Source: Cordilura impudica (lineage: Eukaryota; Arthropoda; Insecta; Diptera; Scathophagidae). From it: 64,000 bases of DNA. The notes below the pieces were generated by a model. That model saw only the letters and a list, made by a program, of their open reading frames with translations, was not told the DNA's origin and searched no databases. This document shows positions 54,974 to 64,000 of the stretch, one piece after another. Within the stretch, counting starts at the first letter, position 1; every line of letters begins with the position of its first letter. Location of the stretch: positions 10,711,590-10,775,589 of the forward strand of contig OY821518.1 in NCBI GenBank assembly GCA_963682025.1, read 5' to 3'. Made by a program: the position numbers and the translations under genes.

Positions 54974-55031
54974 CCAACATTTGGCCCCTGACATTTATTT
55001 AGTCTCAATATTCACAGGGGCCAAATGTTGG
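54974..55031. other. 17-bp perfect stem-loop in the Transib 3' UTR
   Basis: CCAACATTTGGCCCCTG at 54974-54990 and its exact inverse at 55015-55031 with a 24-nt loop, about 230 nt downstream of the transposase stop on the coding strand. A role in RNA stability or transposition is possible but not shown. Confidence 0.85.
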
Positions 55032-55257
55032 TTTTTTTTAGAAGAAAGCTAATTCTTGTGAGGATTAAACTGAAAAATAACACTGAAATTCCCAATATCA
55101 ATACCATTTGGATATATTATATACAGAACACAACATCGATAAAATTTTAAGTAAACTTTTACTATTGATTTAAAGTGCACATATATTTTATTTAAATGTA
55201 TTAATAAAAATTTATACTAAAATTAGAAACAAATTATAATCTTTAAACTAGTATTAA

Positions 55258-57275
55258 TTAAACAATATTAGTAAAAATTTCTTCCAAATAGCTTTGATTT
55301 TCATTTTGCAGTATTTGTTTAGCTTCTTCATCTAACTCTAATGAGGTTGATTTCCATTTTTGTCGAATACTGGACATATATGGGTCTGATGTGCACAACA
55401 AAATATTATAAGATCTTCATTAGTACAATATCTGGAAATTTTTCTTGTATTGTGCTCGCGAAAGAATCTGTAGTCTTTGTTCCTTTTTTCTTGGGCTTCT
55501 TCTGAGAGATCTCCAATTGGAAGCATATTGTGCTGAATTATTTGTTCCCCATGGAACAAAATTTTGTGAACTGTGGTTGGCATATGTCTCCAAGAATAGT
55601 TTTGGTTATAAAGGGTTGCTGTCTCATTAGCATACTGACCAAATTTTTTTGCATCTATCTTTTTGCTACATGCTATAACTTGTAATATGATTTGGAATCG
55701 TCGTATTAAATCATAATCTACTCCAGTTATAGAAGCTGCAGTTTCTGGATCGGAAAAAAATCTCCTTGCTGTGTTTCCATCATTAGAATTTCCTTCTCCT
55801 TGCTTTGGCTGGTCAATTATAAGGCCTATCTCACGGTATTTTTCTTGAATATCTTTTTTTTTTGCTTTCTTTTTTTTCCAAATTTTCTTTGTTGTTTCTC
55901 ACTGTTTCGCCTAACGGGCCAAATTCCAAATCGTATCCCAATTTAACGAATTCTAGCATGAAGAGGTGACATTCCAAATTCATATGCTTCATTAAAACTA
56001 TCGTCTTGTGTTGGTGGTTGGCTCAATTGACTTGATGTTTTTTGGCATATGGTGCAGCTTGACGATGACTTTGTTTTGGTTAAAGCTTGCGCAACTTTTC
56101 CATCAATCATTGTGAGACACATTTTAAAATTTACTTCAATGTCTTGGTCATCAAATTTAAATGTTACAGGTTGAAGTTCTTTAATTTGATCATTTATTTT
56201 TCGAACTTCTTCATCTATGACATCTTGAGTCTCCTTTTTGTAAGCAAACTTTATTGGTCTACAAAATTTTGTTGACGAGGGAATTTCATTCTTCCATACA
56301 TCTATCTCTGCAGCTCTACTAGTTGACGGCTCTGAACCAATATAAGTTTTTGTTAAACGTAATGGAATGAAAGAAATCATGAATAAATTGGCATCTGATG
56401 AATTTTTCGCATTACATTGTTTGTATTGTTTCTGGCCAGAGGACCCATCACATCCCCATTTAGAAATTAAAGTCATGCTGCAATTTTTAAACTTCTTTAA
56501 ATAGTCAACATCAAATGTCTTTAATAATCGATCTGCAGTGTGTTCAAGAAGATCCTGCAATCTTATTTCTGCTGAACTTGAAGTTACACTAATAGCAGTT
56601 GGTGAAGGTAAGCAATCTTTTTTGGCAGAAACTATATCTCGATATGATGGAAAAATTCCACAATTTTTTTCATTGGTTCGCTTCCGCAATTCTGTATATT
56701 GGTTTTTAGTCATTTTCAAATCCAAAAATAGTGCAAATGCTTCTTCTGGAGTAAATTTATTTATTTTCAGTTGGTGTCGGCATACTTTCTAAAATCCTTT
56801 TTGTGCGTCTGGGGCTTGCTTCCACTATTTTTTCAATAATAGCAATTTTACCCTTTTTAGTTTTCGATGGTTGAATTTGATGCAGAAATGAATCCTTTAT
56901 GATGCTACAAGAAACTTCTTCATTGATATGTTTAAGCTTGCGTCTTCGTGATCTTTCACTACAATTATCAATTGGCTTTGCTGGTCGACCACCTTTTCCA
57001 GTTTCCGTGGTAGTTACTGATGGCTTTTTAAAAATAAGTTTATTTCTTAGCCATTCTTGGTTGCGTGAGTAAAACAATTTTTTGTTTCTGGAACATTGAT
57101 TGTACCGTTTTCTTAAATTATTTAAAAAGTTTTTTATTTTTAAGTTATGAATTTTAATTTCTTGTTTGTTGCATATTTTGAAGAATGGATTATTCATTAT
57201 ATGTAAAATAATGTCGTTTTCATCTTTCCGTTCAAAATATATATCAGATAGAACACTATAACTGAATTTAGCCAT
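55258..57275 (-). pseudogene. Transib transposase (RAG1-core homologue), four frameshifts
   Basis: The enzyme would make hairpin-type cuts at the element ends and is the known relative of the RAG1 core. Seen in order: a basic N-terminal part with GRPAKPIDNCSERSRRRKL; FPSYRDIVSAKKDC; SKWGCDGSSGQKQYKQ (first catalytic D); KFCRPIKFAYKKET; LTMIDGKVAQALT (second D); a CTICQKT zinc-binding pair; then IDQPKQGEGNSNDGNTARRFF, MPTTVHKILFHGEQII and LPIGDLSEEAQEKRNKDYRF (catalytic E region). About 670 residues in total. Single-base changes near 56762, 55930, 55855 and 55405 break it; three of these lie in or next to A/T runs. The catalytic blocks all survive. Confidence 0.9.
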
Positions 57276-58229
57276 TGTTTAAACAATAATGAAGAAAAAA
57301 AATTAATGCATGGATTAATATACTATTGCTCGAAGTTTCAACATGATCTTTTTTACCTCTTTGAAACATAATATAACAGGTAGTTGGTTTTACCAGTTAT
57401 TTCCATTGGTTTTAAATTTATTTGCAATTTTCACGTATTTAAGTTGTGTAATATTAGATGGCAATAAAATCTTTTTTACCTTTTCCAAATGAATTGCCAG
57501 ATACCACATAATTTGAGAGTTCTATTGTCATTTTTGTCAAAATTTTGATACACCCTTCTATGTGGACTAGGTCCAAATATGGGCCAACTTCTCCTAATTT
57601 CAACAGAATTATTTTTTTGGGTCAATAAGAACTCTTGTACAAAATTTCATCAAAATATATGCATAATAGCCACTTTCACATACAAATAACTTCTCAAAAA
57701 ATATGACGTGCATTTACACCGAATATCTTACCTTGGGTCAGAAAGATTGCTGTAGCTCAAAAAGTGCAGTCCCGATGCATGGATATGTATATATAGGAAT
57801 GTAGGGGAGAGTTAGGACTACAAAATAGTAAATTTGTGTTTTGACTCAGCTTGACTCACAGGAGTTGTGCTCTATGAAGTAGGAAATTTTCGAGAAATTT
57901 TACCTTTTTTAAAAAAAAAATTTAAATTGTTCTGAAAACAGCAGAACTTCAATTTTCTTACCAGTAATAGGAAATAAGTTAGGTTACAACGCAAAATTTA
58001 TTTCGTCCAAAAATCTTGAAAAACAAAAAAGTTATGATCATTTAAACTTTAAAAATTAACTAAAAATATCATAAATTTACTAAATTCTGAAAAAGCCCAT
58101 TTTGGACCACCCTGTTCTCAGTGAAATAGTTGAAATAGAGTTCTAATTTTTTGACTCCCGAGGTTTACTACTGTCAACTTTCATATGACTCTAATAACTT
58201 TGAAATCGGAGAACAAAAACCAAAAGGAG

Positions 58230-58263
58230 TTTTGGCCGCTATCTCAAAATATTGACCACAGTG
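58230..58263 (-). repeat. Transib right terminal inverted repeat
   Basis: On the minus strand CACTGTGGTCAATATTTTGA then GATAGCGGCCAAAAC. One base differs from the heptamer at position 4. Confidence 0.85.
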
Positions 58264-58910
58264 CGTCCGTCCGTCCGTCCGTCCGTCTGTGTGTCCATGT
58301 AAAGCTTGTAATCAAACTGCAGGTCGCAAATATGAATATATTTTGATGAAATTTGGTATATAAGCTTTTATCGGCCATGGGATGAACGCTATTGAAATTG
58401 GTGAGAATCGGTCCATGTTCAGACCTAGCCCCCATACAAATTACCCATATGAAATCGACATAAATTGCCATAAGATCCAAATTGTCATATATATCTTACT
58501 CAAATTGGGTTTGTATGCGTTCATTACATCCACTAATGAGTAGTCCAAAAATGATCCCTTTGACCCCATATAGAGCTGCTTCCCGATCTTCACTTAAATC
58601 TATTAAAAAACAAAAATATTGCACTGATTCTTCTCAAATTTTGTTTGTACATATTTTTGCAAAATACAAAAGACTTTACCAAACATGATCAGGATCGGTC
58701 CATTTTTGGACCTAGTCCCTTTATAGATATAGCATCCGATATGAACTTTTTCATATCTGCAGCCAAAAAAATTAATAAAAATCCCACTCAAATTTGGTTT
58801 TTGCTTATTTTCAATGTCCAGTTAGTTGGGCCTAAGAGATAGGGTTTCTAAACGCATGGTATAGGGTATCGTATAGTCGGTCTAGACCGACTATAATTTT
58901 CTTACTTGTT
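58264..58910 (+). mobile_element. R17 repeat copy lacking its 5' end
   Basis: Starts inside the CGTCCGTCCG block, directly at the Transib terminus, and runs through CCATGTAAAGCTTGTAATC to a perfect 22-bp palindrome around GTCGGTCTAGACCGAC (58873-58894) and the CTTACTTGTT end. About 130 bp of the R17 5' part (TATACCCT side) are missing, so the Transib/R17 junction is a deletion or rearrangement, not a clean insertion. Confidence 0.7.
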
Positions 58911-60196
58911 TTTTTTTTGTTTCTTTTGTGCCAGTGTCTTTAATACAGCCTTTTCTCTAAGATTTCTAAGTACTCTAATGTCATTTTGGTCGACCATTTC
59001 ACTTTCAGCCCATTTTGAAGTCGTAGCAATTGCATCAATAGCTTCCTTCGTTTTTATTTTAATTATTGGCTCTTCAAAAATGGATTCATCATCGTCAGAT
59101 TCTTCTTGGATTTCACAAATATTACATTCTATTGAGTACTCACTAGGGTTGCTAATCAATCCATTCCTCCACATTTGAAGCAGTAAATTCCACCGGTAAT
59201 AAAAATATACAAAACTATTATGCATGTTTACAACTTTTATTTACCGAACCTGAGGAATCTATGTATTAAGAAGGTCAACTGCTCTTTCTTCTAACTGTCG
59301 AGTTTCTATATTCTAGTTTTCTCTTAAAATAGTTAAAGGGCCGTTATCATCAGGGTCGTCATTGTCTGAAATCAAATTAAAAATATTTTTTCCAGTATTT
59401 GGATAACGTATCCTTTGATAGCCGATTCCATGCAGACTCTAATTGAATAATTGCTTCCTTTATTGATTCATGCAAATCAGTCCCCTTTGCTGCAATTGAT
59501 GCTAAAATGCCATTTCTGAAATGAAGCTTTGTTATTTTGAATACATTCTGACGTTAGGAGGCAAGAACATTGCATAAATTAAGCCATCTGCAGATCTGAA
59601 GTCGGTTTCTGGTGGATGTGACGGTGTGTTATCTATTAAGAAAATAGATTGTATATGAAGCCCCTTTTCTGTTAAGAATTCTGTGAGCTTTTATAATTCA
59701 CCGGGCATATAAAATTTTTGAATCTTGTGGGATTTTTGGCCTCCCCAATCACAAGGAGTTTGATTTTATGTGTTCCTGTCGCGTTTGCACAACATATAAA
59801 CGTAAACCTTTGCATTTCCATTTTTGCTTCTGGAGCAGACTTTTTCAATGAAGATACATATGTTTTGTCCGGTAAATTTTTCCAACACAAGCCAGATTCA
59901 TCGGCGTTATAAAGTTGGTCATTGCATTGTAATTTAAACGGATCTACAAACTGGGGCTACGCAGAAAGCTTTTCTCCGAAATTTTTTTAGGTGTGTAACG
60001 TTTTACGTTTTCCAGAGCCGCAAAATTTGTTGTTAATACATTTTGTAATGGCTTCTTTCTTTTTTTATGGCACAAATGGTCGATTTTGCGACATTATACT
60101 TTTTTGCAAAATTGGAAACACTTAAACCTTTTCTTAATAGCTCAAGAATATCTGATTTTTCTTAAGAGTTGAAAGTTTTGGCTTTTTAGTAGACAT
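58902..60196 (-). pseudogene. Jerky-like (pogo/Tigger) transposase, broken and internally deleted
   Basis: Starts MSTKKPKLSTL at 60196 with a CENP-B-type helix-turn-helix (DILELLRKG-like, SNFAKKYNVAKSTICAIKK when frames are combined). A DDE domain follows: QLYNADESGLCWKNLPD (first D), MEMQRFTFICCANATG, IFLIDNTPSHPPE (second D) and IYAMFLPPNV. The expected third D (QPMDQG) is lost by a deletion just after PPNV. The C-terminal part continues with ESIKEAIIQLESAWNRLS and ends with ATTSKWAESE, NDIRVLRNLREKAVLK. Many frameshifts. Related domesticated host genes exist (jerky, CENP-B), but this copy is clearly dead. Confidence 0.8.
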
Positions 60197-60522
60197 TTTT
60201 TTAATAAAAATTCACTTTTAAAATTACTTTCACTTTAACTCTTACATATGCTTTTATTAAAACTGTCGCAGGTCAACTGAAAGTCAAAAAAAAAAACCTT
60301 TTCACGTTAGAAAAGGTGTTTACTATTAGAACGTGGTGAAATTATTATTCGGGGACTCCCCAAATTAATAAAATATTGAAGAAAAAGGAACATTTCTTAT
60401 AAAAAAAAACGTGTTCAAGTTTTGCAGCTATTGAACTTTGTTCACGTTTTAGAATAGTCAATGTTAAAAAAAAGTATTCATGTTTCTGGGACGTTCATGT
60501 TCACGTTTCTGCGAGTCCACTG
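58902..60522 (-). mobile_element. Tigger/pogo-type element remnant
   Basis: 5' terminus on the minus strand CAGTGGACTCGCAGAAACGT at 60522-60503, resembling pogo/Tigger termini. The 3' terminus was not found, because the R17 repeat ends at the last codons. It encodes the jerky-like transposase described separately. Confidence 0.65.
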
Positions 60523-60523
60523 T

Positions 60524-60779
60524 TTATTGTTTTCTGTTTGAAATTAGCTTCCTTATTTTTAAGAATAAGTTCCTGCAAACAGCTTTACAATAGTTTAAAT
60601 AGTTAGGCGCCTTAAAATCAGTCAATAAAAATTGTTTTATATTATGAGGACATTTACCAGCGTTAATTGTGTTTGTTACTTTGTCAGGTACATCAACCCA
60701 GTTTTCTATATCAGTAATTTCTTCATATTCTTCTGCTTGTTCAATCTCAATGGACAAGTTGTCATCTTCGGTACTAAAA
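60524..60779 (-). pseudogene. Unidentified coding-like fragment
   Basis: An open minus-strand stretch encoding an acidic part (STEDDNLSIEIEQAEEYEE, ENWVDVPDKV) and a basic end (CKAVCRNLFLKIRKL). It sits between the Tigger 5' terminus and the HINE at 60780. I do not recognise a family. The hAT transposase should run on the opposite strand, so it is not the missing hAT half. It could be a fragment of another transposase or chance. Confidence 0.3.
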
Positions 60780-61153
60780 TCTGTAATATTAATAGGCAAG
60801 GTGATTTCTTGTGACCGATGTAAGTTTCACAGTTTTACCCCGATTTTGACAATAAAATTATCATTTGACAGGTATTTCTTTTTAGCTGTTACCCAGATTT
60901 ACAATTTCCATCGTCTGGAATATTCTTTTGGAGTTACTATCGTTTAAAATTGCTACTAACACATACAATAAATTTATACAATGCTATGTGAGTCATTATT
61001 AAATTTGTTAGTGTGTTTGTGTTAATGTGTTGAGTTTGTTTTCTGCATTTCAAATGAGTTGAATTGTGAAGCACACCCTTAGGGCCTTTATTATATGAAA
61101 AAATTAAATTTCCTAGGATTTGCACTCCAATTTCGAGCGCTGGAATCTGCTAG
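60780..61153 (+). mobile_element. HINE copy inside the hAT nest
   Basis: 5' TCTGTAATATTAATAGGCAA; 3' hairpin-derived CTCCAATTTCGAGCGC, then CTAG followed by T. Same size class as the others; the hairpin has one mismatch. Confidence 0.85.
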
Positions 61154-61517
61154 TATATATAAATATGTGATGTTGAGTTGAATTTGTTTCAAAACCTTTT
61201 ATGTATGAAGGTGTACAAACTGATATTACTGCAATATATATGTTTATTTTATAGTTGTAAGGGTTTTTATGTTCAATAAATTATTTTTTGTTGTTGTTTT
61301 TGAATCAATTTTGTTTTATTCAAAAGAAATGAAATAATTGTGGGGAAAATGGTAGAAAATAAGCAAGTTATAAAGATAAATTACCCAAAACAGAATTTTT
61401 GAAATCTTAGCATAATTTTTTAGCACTTTAAAAAATTTTTTTTTAGCATTTTTTAGCATTACTTTATAGCCAATTTAGCTGCAAAATTTTTTCAAATCTC
61501 GTAACACTGATTCTAAT

Positions 61518-62739
61518 TGTTTACCTTCCTATCCTTTATAAAAAAAGAAAAAAAAAATCATGTCCTTCTGTATGTTTTAATATAAATATATTAATGTAAT
61601 GCTCTAAATTATATATTTTCATGAATATGTTGGCTTGTGTTTGAGTTGGCACAATATATGAAAGTAAATATGGAACATTTTTATTTATTATTATTATTTG
61701 CTTAAGGTGTAAAACATCTACTAAGTGCTTAAGCTGATTAAAAATAATTTCTAGTATTTTTGGTTAGATAAAAGGAAATTTTTGGGAGAAATCATAAATC
61801 TTTATTTTAGACAAAAAAAAAACCAAAGAAAAAATTTATATAAAATTTTTAAATTAATGTGCGTCATAAAAGCAAAACTGTATTAATGAAACTTAAACAT
61901 TAAACAAAAACTTTGGTCTTATATAAAATTTTAAAGCAAGGATTTTGCATAGAGAGTCATTATTTAAAATTTGGCGGAATTTTTCATACGTCCTTCTTTA
62001 AAATTTAATTAGCAAAAACGAAAACGAATGAGCAACGCATCAAGGTACTCAAAACTGTGGTATTTCACATGATTTTTTTTTTATCAAGTTATCTTTTAAA
62101 AATAGGTCAGTTTAATGAAAACCCAGTTCATTTGTTGTTCGTTGGTCCTACAAAAAGTTGGTTAGGGAATCCCATTTCGATTTGTTATTGAAAACTATCA
62201 GGAGAATTAGAGCATTTATAGGTCACATGGTTCGGAGAAAAAAGGTCCAAATGATGCTTTTCAAAGCCAAGAAACTAGAAAGCATTTTGAAAAGTGCTTC
62301 CAAATAAAACTCCAACAAAACTCTATATTAAGTGTTTTTCTTATCTTTACATTTTATTTGCATAAGTTAAGATTTTTTTTCGATCTCATTCCTTACGAAC
62401 AATTTCATATAATTTCAACAATGAAAAATGTTCATAAAACTTTTGAAACTATTCACAAAATGTATGAAAGTTTTCATTTCAGTAAATTATTGAAAAGTTT
62501 TCATAAATATTATGAAATACTTAATTGAGTTTTTAAATAAATTTTTTTAAAATAGTGAATGCTTCATTAGTGTAACATTAATAATATGAAAAATTCGTTA
62601 ACTTTGTTCATTAAGTTATTTTTTGAATTCAATATAATTTCATAAATGTTATGAAATATTTGTTAGATTTATAGTCATTTTTCAGACATATTGCAATTAC
62701 TACTGTAATTAATATGCAATTTTTAATTTTTGTTTAAAT
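61518..62739. other. Non-coding AT-rich sequence
   Basis: No transposon end or exon recognised. Contains repeated TTTCATAAA/ATTATGAAA phrases (62405-62670) and might be unique host DNA. Confidence 0.4.
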
Positions 62740-63010
62740 GGTGCGTGGTAAAGAAGAAGAAAGCATATATTTCAAAAATTCATAACTGCACTGTATTCTT
62801 AATCGGACCGGTTTCTGGCATTTCAGCCTTCATCAGCGATTTATTGAACATTGTGATAATTGTTATGTTTTTTAATTGAATAGGTTGTTTCTATATGAAA
62901 ATTTTTTCTACTTAGGGCGGCCGTGAGGTTTTGAACCGTGAACCTTCACATACACTCGTACTTGCACTTTTTGGTCAGCGCTTTAACACACTCACCTAAA
63001 GTCAGGCCTA
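62740..63010 (-). repeat. tRNA-derived SINE candidate
   Basis: On the minus strand, a head near 62915-62995 has a recognisable pol III B box (GGTTCAAAACC, consensus GGTTCRANNCC) and an A-box-like GTGTGTTAAAGCGC about 40 bp upstream. A body and a tail block CTGATGAAGGCTGAAATGCC follow (about 62836-62817 downward), a phrase of the kind shared among insect SINE tails. No tRNA fold is intact, so it is not a tRNA gene. Ends and target duplication not resolved. Confidence 0.45.
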
Positions 63011-63099
63011 CGAGCAGTGTGGTTAGTTTTCAGAAATATGTTCATTAAATTTATAAAACTATTCGTTAGGTTAACAAATGTCATGTAAATTATAGAAAA

Positions 63100-63870
63100 C
63101 TAGCTGACCCGGCAAACGTAGTTTTGCCTAAAATAATTTTGATAAGTATTGCAATTACGAAAGGAATTTTTTTTAATAAGACTGAATGAAACTCAATTTT
63201 TTATTTTTTAATAATAAATTAAATTTATTAAATTGAATATAAAAATCGTGTGTACAATATATTTTGTTACTCCATTTTCGGCGTACGCAAACAGATCCTT
63301 TGGCTTACCAACTCTGGGCCAAATTCAATCCTTGAGATATTGCCATTGCATATAACAGACGAACTGCGAATTGTAAGACTTTAAATGCAAATGAATCTGT
63401 TGGAATCATCGTGATTATTGGCAATATAATATGCTCTCCTTTGAGTTTGCCAGTGATAATTGTCGATTCAAAAATGTTACCCAATATATTCTTGATAACG
63501 AACCGCATTTCCTTATATAAGTTTGGAACATTTAGTTTTAGCAGCATTATAATTGGTGATCCAACTTTCAAGAGCAAATTAGGTGGTGGAAGACCCGGTA
63601 ATTCAAGTGAAATTAAATTAGTTAGTTCGATTTAGTTAGTTCAATTTAAATTCAATTATGACCTAGCCAATTTCACCATAATTGAATTTTTACTCCTAAA
63701 TTCATGATATATAAAAAAAACTCATGTGAGTTCGATTACAGGGAAGATGTGTAAACATCTAGTAATTAAAGATTTTTTTATGGCACTTTTTTAAAATCAA
63801 ACAAAAAGCGTCATCTATGTATCACTTATAGCAATCAACTGCAGGGGCTCTGCTAATAAAAAATATTTAT
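63100..63870 (-). mobile_element. Helitron copy 2, 3' part, minus strand, runs toward the window edge
   Basis: Read on the minus strand it ends GGCAAAACTACGTTTGCC (hairpin), GGGTCAG, CTAG followed by T: the same 3' terminus as the Helitron ending at 48076. It carries helicase codons upstream and the same GAAGATGTGTAAACATCTAG and AGCGTCATCTATGTATCACT phrases. The 5' end is outside the window or lost. Confidence 0.75.
63250..63620 (-). pseudogene. Helitron helicase C-terminal fragment (Pif1-like)
   Basis: Motifs in order: GSPIIMLLKLNVPNLY, MRFVIKNILGN, GKLKGEHIILPII, MIPTDSFAFKVLQFAVRL, then after a frame change LFAYAENGVTKYIVHT. These match the last part of the Helitron helicase. Better preserved than the copy at 47.1 kb: 90 codons remain open (63305-63577). 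The Rep domain and upstream helicase motifs are absent here. Confidence 0.8.
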
Positions 63871-64000
63871 TACTATTTAAAATTTCAACCAGTTAATTAT
63901 TAATTTTCCATTTTTTACTTTTCATTCTTAATTTTTAATTTTTTATTTTTAATTTTTTATTTTTAATTTTTTATTTTTTATTTTTCAATTTTCATTTTTA
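63871..64000. repeat. (TTTTTAATTTTTTA)n simple repeat
   Basis: Low-complexity T/A tract of TTTTTAATTTTTTA-type units to the window end. Confidence 0.85.

Larger units (their letters stand above)
54660..58263 (-). mobile_element. Transib element with recombination-signal-like termini
   Basis: The left terminus CACAGTGGTCAAT and inverted right terminus CACTGTGGTCAAT continue as imperfect inverted repeats (GAGATAGCGGTCAAAACTC against GAGATAGCGGCCAAAACTC). The 3604-bp element encodes a RAG1-core-like transposase on the minus strand. Transib TIRs are known to resemble V(D)J heptamers (CACAGTG), and the left end here is an exact heptamer. The 5-bp flanks are CGTGG and CGTCC: the first three bases agree and both are GC-rich as Transib targets are, but a perfect duplication is not present and the right flank belongs to a different repeat. 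Confidence 0.9.
53123..61509 (+). mobile_element. hAT element 2, expanded to 8.4 kb by nested insertions
   Basis: Terminal inverted repeats CAGTGTGGCC (left) and CAGTGTTACG (inverted right), both followed by GCAGCTAAATT and many TTTAGCAT subterminal repeats. The flanks are ATTCTAAT at 53115-53122 and 61510-61517, a perfect 8-bp duplication as expected for hAT. Inside, in order: transposase 5' half, Transib, R17 copy, Tigger remnant, unknown fragment, HINE, hAT 3' region. The C-terminal half of the transposase was not found. Confidence 0.92.

Noticed and set aside
58902..60196. Domesticated jerky/CENP-B-like host gene
   Set aside because: Many frameshifts and loss of the third catalytic region, with no intact reading frame.
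62912..62995. tRNA gene
   Set aside because: The B box is good, but no cloverleaf or acceptor stem can be formed; better explained as a SINE head.
1..64000. Endogenous viral element or LTR retrotransposon
   Set aside because: I found no gag/protease/integrase motifs and no long direct terminal repeats; all RT domains seen are non-LTR type.

Overview
The window looks like a block of insect nuclear DNA, most likely from a higher fly (Diptera). It is very AT-rich and full of homopolymer runs and microsatellites. Almost everything I can identify is transposon-derived: CR1-like and other non-LTR retrotransposons, a rosa-type DD41D mariner, a Transib, two hATs, a pogo/Tigger (jerky-like) element, a Tc1 remnant, Helitrons and foldback-type elements. 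I also see the fly-typical repeat that starts TATACCCT, carries (GTCCGTCT)n and ends TTACTTGTT. I find no convincing host gene, rRNA or tRNA gene; the window could be a large intron, an intergenic region or pericentromeric DNA. No bacterial-style operons, CRISPR arrays or riboswitches are expected or seen.

Layout. 1-7.3 kb: AT-rich degenerate satellite, several copies of a short non-autonomous Helitron family (called HINE here; 5' TCTATAATATTAATAGG, 3' hairpin then CTAG|T), and an (AAAAT)n tract. 7.3-11.3 kb: LINE-A copy 1 (ORF1 plus endonuclease/RT ORF2, frameshifted). 12.2-15.1 kb: a less AT-rich degenerate minisatellite, a decayed RT fragment and a 5'-truncated LINE-B ending in poly(A). 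16-18.5 kb: a 165-bp-type tandem repeat split by a HINE, then an R17 repeat (TATACCCT...TTACTTGTT type) and another HINE. 19.5-25.2 kb: one R17 copy broken by two independent LINE insertions (LINE-B copy 2 and LINE-A copy 2). 25.7-29.3 kb: a CR1-like element on the minus strand hosting a rosa mariner with a TA duplication. 29.3-31.5 kb: a foldback element with tandem repeats inside its inverted arms. 31.8-33.6 kb: a Tc1 remnant, a HINE and a second, 925-bp foldback with a perfect 9-bp target duplication. 35.6-42.8 kb: a near full-length CR1-like element (PHD-finger ORF1) hosting a structurally intact hAT with a perfect 8-bp target duplication. 42.9-48.1 kb: a long inverted-repeat element and a Helitron with 141-bp tandem repeats and helicase remnants. 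48.2-49.65 kb: a 124-bp minisatellite. 50-53 kb: a HINE with a nested TATACCCT element, simple repeats and a small palindrome. 53.1-61.5 kb: one hAT (perfect 8-bp duplication) swollen to 8.4 kb by Transib, R17, Tigger and HINE sequence. 62.7-64 kb: a SINE candidate and a second Helitron on the minus strand.

The genes do not form a pathway; they are mobile-element genes at different stages of decay, and their nesting gives a relative insertion order. The items I rank highest are the apparently intact hAT (37277-40251), the Transib whose termini begin with a CACAGTG heptamer like the V(D)J recombination signal (54660-58263), the two large foldback elements, and the hAT nest resolved by target-site duplications.
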